Of a DNA stretch of 64,000 nucleotides, positions 60,213-64,000 are shown piece by piece. Position 1 is the stretch's first letter. Each line of letters starts with the position of its first letter. The stretch lies in contig NC_135203.1 in assembly GCF_050948175.1 (NCBI RefSeq), positions 806,001-870,000 on the forward strand, given 5' to 3'. The DNA comes from Xylocopa sonorina. Taxonomy: Eukaryota; Arthropoda; Insecta; Hymenoptera; Apidae. The notes beneath the pieces were generated by a model, which made no database searches, was not told the origin of the DNA, and saw nothing but the letters and a program-made list of their open reading frames with translations. The translations under genes were made by a program, and so were the position numbers.

Positions 60213-63200
60213 CCTCGAAAACGTTAGTCAGAAATGCGTTCGGTAATTGAGAGATTTCATCAGCAGTCGAACAGGATAGGTTCTGTGTCTGTTTTTGGGA
60301 ACAGTTTTCTCGTAATTAACCTTGCGACCCGTTATTCTAGATTGGTTTCGCGGTTTGCGTCGCCAAAAAGCGTTTGGCTCGTCGGTTCCTCGTCGGGATT
60401 GATATTTTTCTCGTGTCGTTAACTCAACGGAAACAACAGTTTGGTTTTTTTCATAATATATATTCTTGTCGCGCAGATATTCAAGGACTAGCAATGCTAA
60501 GGATAAAATGTCTCGACACTTTCGAGCGGTGTTCCATAAATCTTGCTCCTGTCGACGAGACAAAGCTTCGATTATTCGATCGAAATTAGTATTTACGTGT
60601 CGTAAATTGGCTCCGCGAGTGCCAAGCAGGAAATAGAAATGAATCAATCCAGGAAGAATGTCCCAGTTGATAAACAACTCTAAACTAAATTAAACTAAAA
60701 TAAATCCAATTTCTTCGATTACTACTTTCTAGCACTCCGATGCGGCGCAACGAAATTCGAATATTTAGTGGAAAGTACGGAAGGGTTTTCTTCGGTCCAT
60801 AGTTTGTCGAGCAAAGTTTAATACTTAATTGTAATGCCTTTCATTAAGAAGAATTTACCTGTGCCCGACGAATAAAATCGAATTTAACCAACAGTACTAC
60901 GTAATTGTAATTTATAATCATTGCCAAGGGCAAATATTACTAATCTCTTCGTACACTCTTTTCAAATCACGAGCGAGCGCTTGTCAATCTACGTGGAAGA
61001 AATAAAAAATTCACTCCGCAAAACGAATTGTGATCCGCTTAAATAATGAATTAAATGTGGTGTCATATATGGTAACGCTTGTTAAGAAATTCGCGGACAA
61101 ATGGTGTACGCGGAAACTATTATTATAGTTCCGTTTATGTGTATATAGTTCTACGTTTTTGTGTGTGTGTATTAATTAATTAGAATTTGTTTTTAAACTA
61201 GCACCAAAAAGTTATTGTACATAGAAATGGAGGACATATTTAAAATAATTAATGTAAATAATAAAATCGAAAATACGCGAAGAATATTCGTAGACCTCTG
61301 AATGTAGACCGTGAACTCGTTTGCGAGAAGAGTGGGATACAAAGGAACCAGGGTAGAGAGCGATATTATCTTTTCGTATGACGAGCAAAGCGAGGTCCTT
61401 GTTGTATCTCATTCGATAAGGAAATTGCCAACGCAAACTGAAATATATAGCCTACGAGCTAGTTGTACATGCACGAGCTTGATGAACTAAAGAACATTTG
61501 ATCGGAATTATCATCGGATCGGATCGTTATTAAATAATATTCGTTAATGCATGCGGATTAATTTTAATAAGCCACGCGCAGGAAAAACAGAACTTGCCGC
61601 CAGCCAGCAAAGCATTTCGACGGATAATTAAAATTGCCTGTTCCATCAACTTTTTTCATTATTCTATTCTACCTACACTCGGCACTCGACACGTGATATT
61701 CTGATATTTTTCAGCGGAAAGGTTAAATATCATAATCCACTTGTTAACAGAGGTGCTCCCCACTGACAAACAAATCTCGGCCATTGGTGCTGTTCAAAAT
61801 ATATGTAAATAATTGATCTCTTTTTCCTTCAAACGGAACTCTAATTGAAATATTCTTGAAGAATGAAATGAACCTATTAACTAAACGTTCGCTTTTCACA
61901 CTCGAATAAAATGAAACTGGGAATGCAGAAAATCCACAAAGAATCCATCCCTCTAATTAGATCGAAGGCATTTAGTATTTTCAATATCGACGAATTCGAA
62001 ACGTGAAAATTGTGAAAGAAAAGTGAAAAGGAAAGGTCGAGGAAGGAGGACTAATAATCGTGACAGAAGCGCGATCGGGTTCGCTCTGCGATCAGCTGAT
62101 GGCTTCCTCTTCAATTTTAAGCGCGAGAAAGACTTGCCGCGACGCGCGAGCGAACGGGATGCGGGAATAAATTAAGACTACCCGTTTCATCCCGCGCAGA
62201 TACGAGAAGGGAGAAAAAAGAGATAGGCGGAAAAAAGAGAATTCGACGGAATGGATTCTGGCTGGCGATCGTCCAAAACTCATCCAGACGGAACACAACG
62301 TGCTCCTCTAGCATTTCAAGCAGATGCAACTTTTGAATGAAATTTGCTCCTTCGAGCTGACACTCCTCTCTTCTCGTGTGGTTAGAAGAAAGATAAATAA
62401 ATTATCATGTAAATGGTAATGGTCTTTTAAATCGTTTTATGGCGATTTATATGCTTTTGATTATTAAGATGTTAATCTGTTTATACAGCTTTCGCAAAAA
62501 TTACTCGATTCATAATTGTTAAATGTAATTCCGATTAAAAAAAAAAAGGTCATATTAATTCCTTTGCGTTTGGCTAAATTTCTATCACTGAACAACAGTT
62601 TAATTAAATTAGAAACTGTGCATAATAAAAGTCCACGTTAGTTTCAAAGTCGAAGAAGTTCTCACTGAACTTAATTGCTATTGAACAACAAATGAGTTAT
62701 TTCTGCAACGGAAAAATTGGGCACTGTCCGTTGACGGCGAGGCGTTGAAATCCTCGTTTCAAAGTATACGAAGAAACGAAGAATAACGAAGAGCGAATAC
62801 TCGACAAAATTAACAATAAACGACGATCAAATGGATCACCAAACCGGAAATTCAACGATCTATCGAAATTCCATCTCGATAGAAATTTCGTTCCTTCATT
62901 ATCGTTTGTCTTTTCAACGCTTTAACAGGATTTTCTGCGGAAGTCTTAAGGCGAATCAGACAGGTTTACCTTATTAACATTGAATCTGCCAACTTCATCA
63001 TACTCTTTCTCAAGTATCGCGAAAGTTACCGCGATCCAATTTCAACCATCTGCTTCTTGCGTACTTGTTAAATTTTGTTAAATATCGCGAAAAAATCAAT
63101 TACAGAGCGTAACATCTAACAGACTTTGTTTTCTAAAAGGTAAAAATAAATAAATTATTGGGACTTTACTATCTGCATACGTTTTGTTTGAATATGAAAT

Positions 63201-64000
63201 CATTTTAAAGTATCTGCTGTAAAACACTTGCCCGATATAACCAAAATATTTTTTTTTACGTGCAGAGATGGTTAGGTGGTCTCAAAGCGTGCGACCTATA
63301 GTATTACAGAGAAATCTCTCCCAAGATATAAAAATAAGTATATTTAACATACTTAGTTTCTAATATAATATTTCTAATATTAGTTTTGATGCACATTGAC
63401 TTCTCAAGGAAACGTATATACGATGCTAACGAGACGGTTCCGCTCCGCTCAGCTTCCTCTTAAGAGAAACTTTAATTAGTTAGTCGATCGACTGGGAAAT
63501 AGAGACGAATTGGTTCACCCTGGTGTTTAGAACAATCTGATTGTCGTTCGAATCCCAACGAGCAAAGTTTCCGGTCGCGATCGGTAACACCTTACCGACT
63601 TGGACCGACCTCCGCATCCTTGTTCCTTGTTGTCCAAGTTTCGAACATCATCGTCGAACTTCTTCGAGCATCGTGGACACGTTTTCTGTTATAAAATCGT
63701 CTCCTGTGTCACTTTTCCATGACTCTTTTCCGTGATGATTGGAAATTTCTTTTTTTTACACTGGGAAATCCTCCTGGATACCACGAAGTTGGGATAAACT
63801 CTTACCGACTAAAACTCAACGTTACTCGTAACCAGTTCCTGTGTGTAACGAGGAAAACATTCGGTTTAAAAATGTGGTAACTATCGCCAAACGGCGAGTC
63901 TCTCCTTTTATAGTATACACCTAACCTAACCTAACCCAAACTCATCTAAACTTTAATCCACGGCTAAGTGACCGTCGAGAGAGAAAAGAAAAGAAAAGAA
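60213..64000. other. No supported gene; short CCTAA run near the end
   Basis: I see no exon or element. About 63919-63936 contains three tandem CTAAC units, the insect telomeric motif (TTAGG) on the other strand, too short to indicate a telomere. If the ETHR 5' exons exist on this sequence, they lie further to the right. Confidence 0.4.

Noticed and set aside
63919..63936. Telomere-like CTAAC repeat
   Set aside because: Three units only, in mixed sequence; too short to mark a telomere or interstitial telomeric array.
1..64000. CRISPR arrays, bacterial-type operons and tRNA or rRNA genes
   Set aside because: No spaced direct repeats, cloverleaf or rRNA segments were recognised, and the window is plainly eukaryotic with spliced genes.

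Overview
This window is AT-rich nuclear DNA from an insect. Its recognisable protein genes are all spliced, with introns from under 100 bases to about 9.6 kb, and they are animal or insect families: Miple (midkine/pleiotrophin), TRMT13, Star, and the ecdysis-triggering-hormone receptor. A hymenopteran, perhaps an ant, is my best guess from gene content, base composition and transposon types, but the sequence does not prove this.

Layout. Bases 1-16.7 kb hold no gene I can support. They contain a solo LTR with a 4-bp target duplication (6875-7125), long GA and CT dinucleotide tracts, and a perfect 39-bp inverted repeat (13787-13913). A plus-strand Miple gene follows (16707-21880), with a 371-bp hAT-like element in its first intron. 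Next come a small minus-strand single-pass membrane protein gene of unknown function (25921-26383) and a complete five-exon minus-strand TRMT13 gene (27645-29238). The plus-strand Star-like gene (30720-34585) is divergent from TRMT13. It has an apparent in-frame 30-base microexon and a decayed mariner-like element in an intron. An apparently intact Tc1-type transposon with Sleeping-Beauty-style double direct repeats lies at 36018-37666.

The 3' two thirds of an ecdysis-triggering-hormone receptor gene occupies 38157-50937 on the minus strand. Two tandem 3' terminal exons each encode transmembrane segments 5-7 and a different tail, so one gene can make two receptors. Its large intron carries a broken DDE transposon with 0.4-kb terminal inverted repeats and a SWIM-type zinc finger (41237-43753), and several TTAA-ended small elements lie in and beside the gene. 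Exons for the receptor N-terminus, TM1 and TM2 were not found and probably lie beyond 64000. The right end holds a Gypsy-type LTR element (56722-60208). Its two LTRs look identical although its coding part is deleted, stopped and frameshifted, and it belongs to the same family as the solo LTR at 6875.

I found no clearly new multi-gene system. The points most worth following are the alternative receptor exons, the Star microexon, the 39-bp perfect hairpin, the young but defective Gypsy copy, and the SWIM-bearing transposase. All exon limits were read by eye from splice consensus, phase agreement and family resemblance, with no alignment run.
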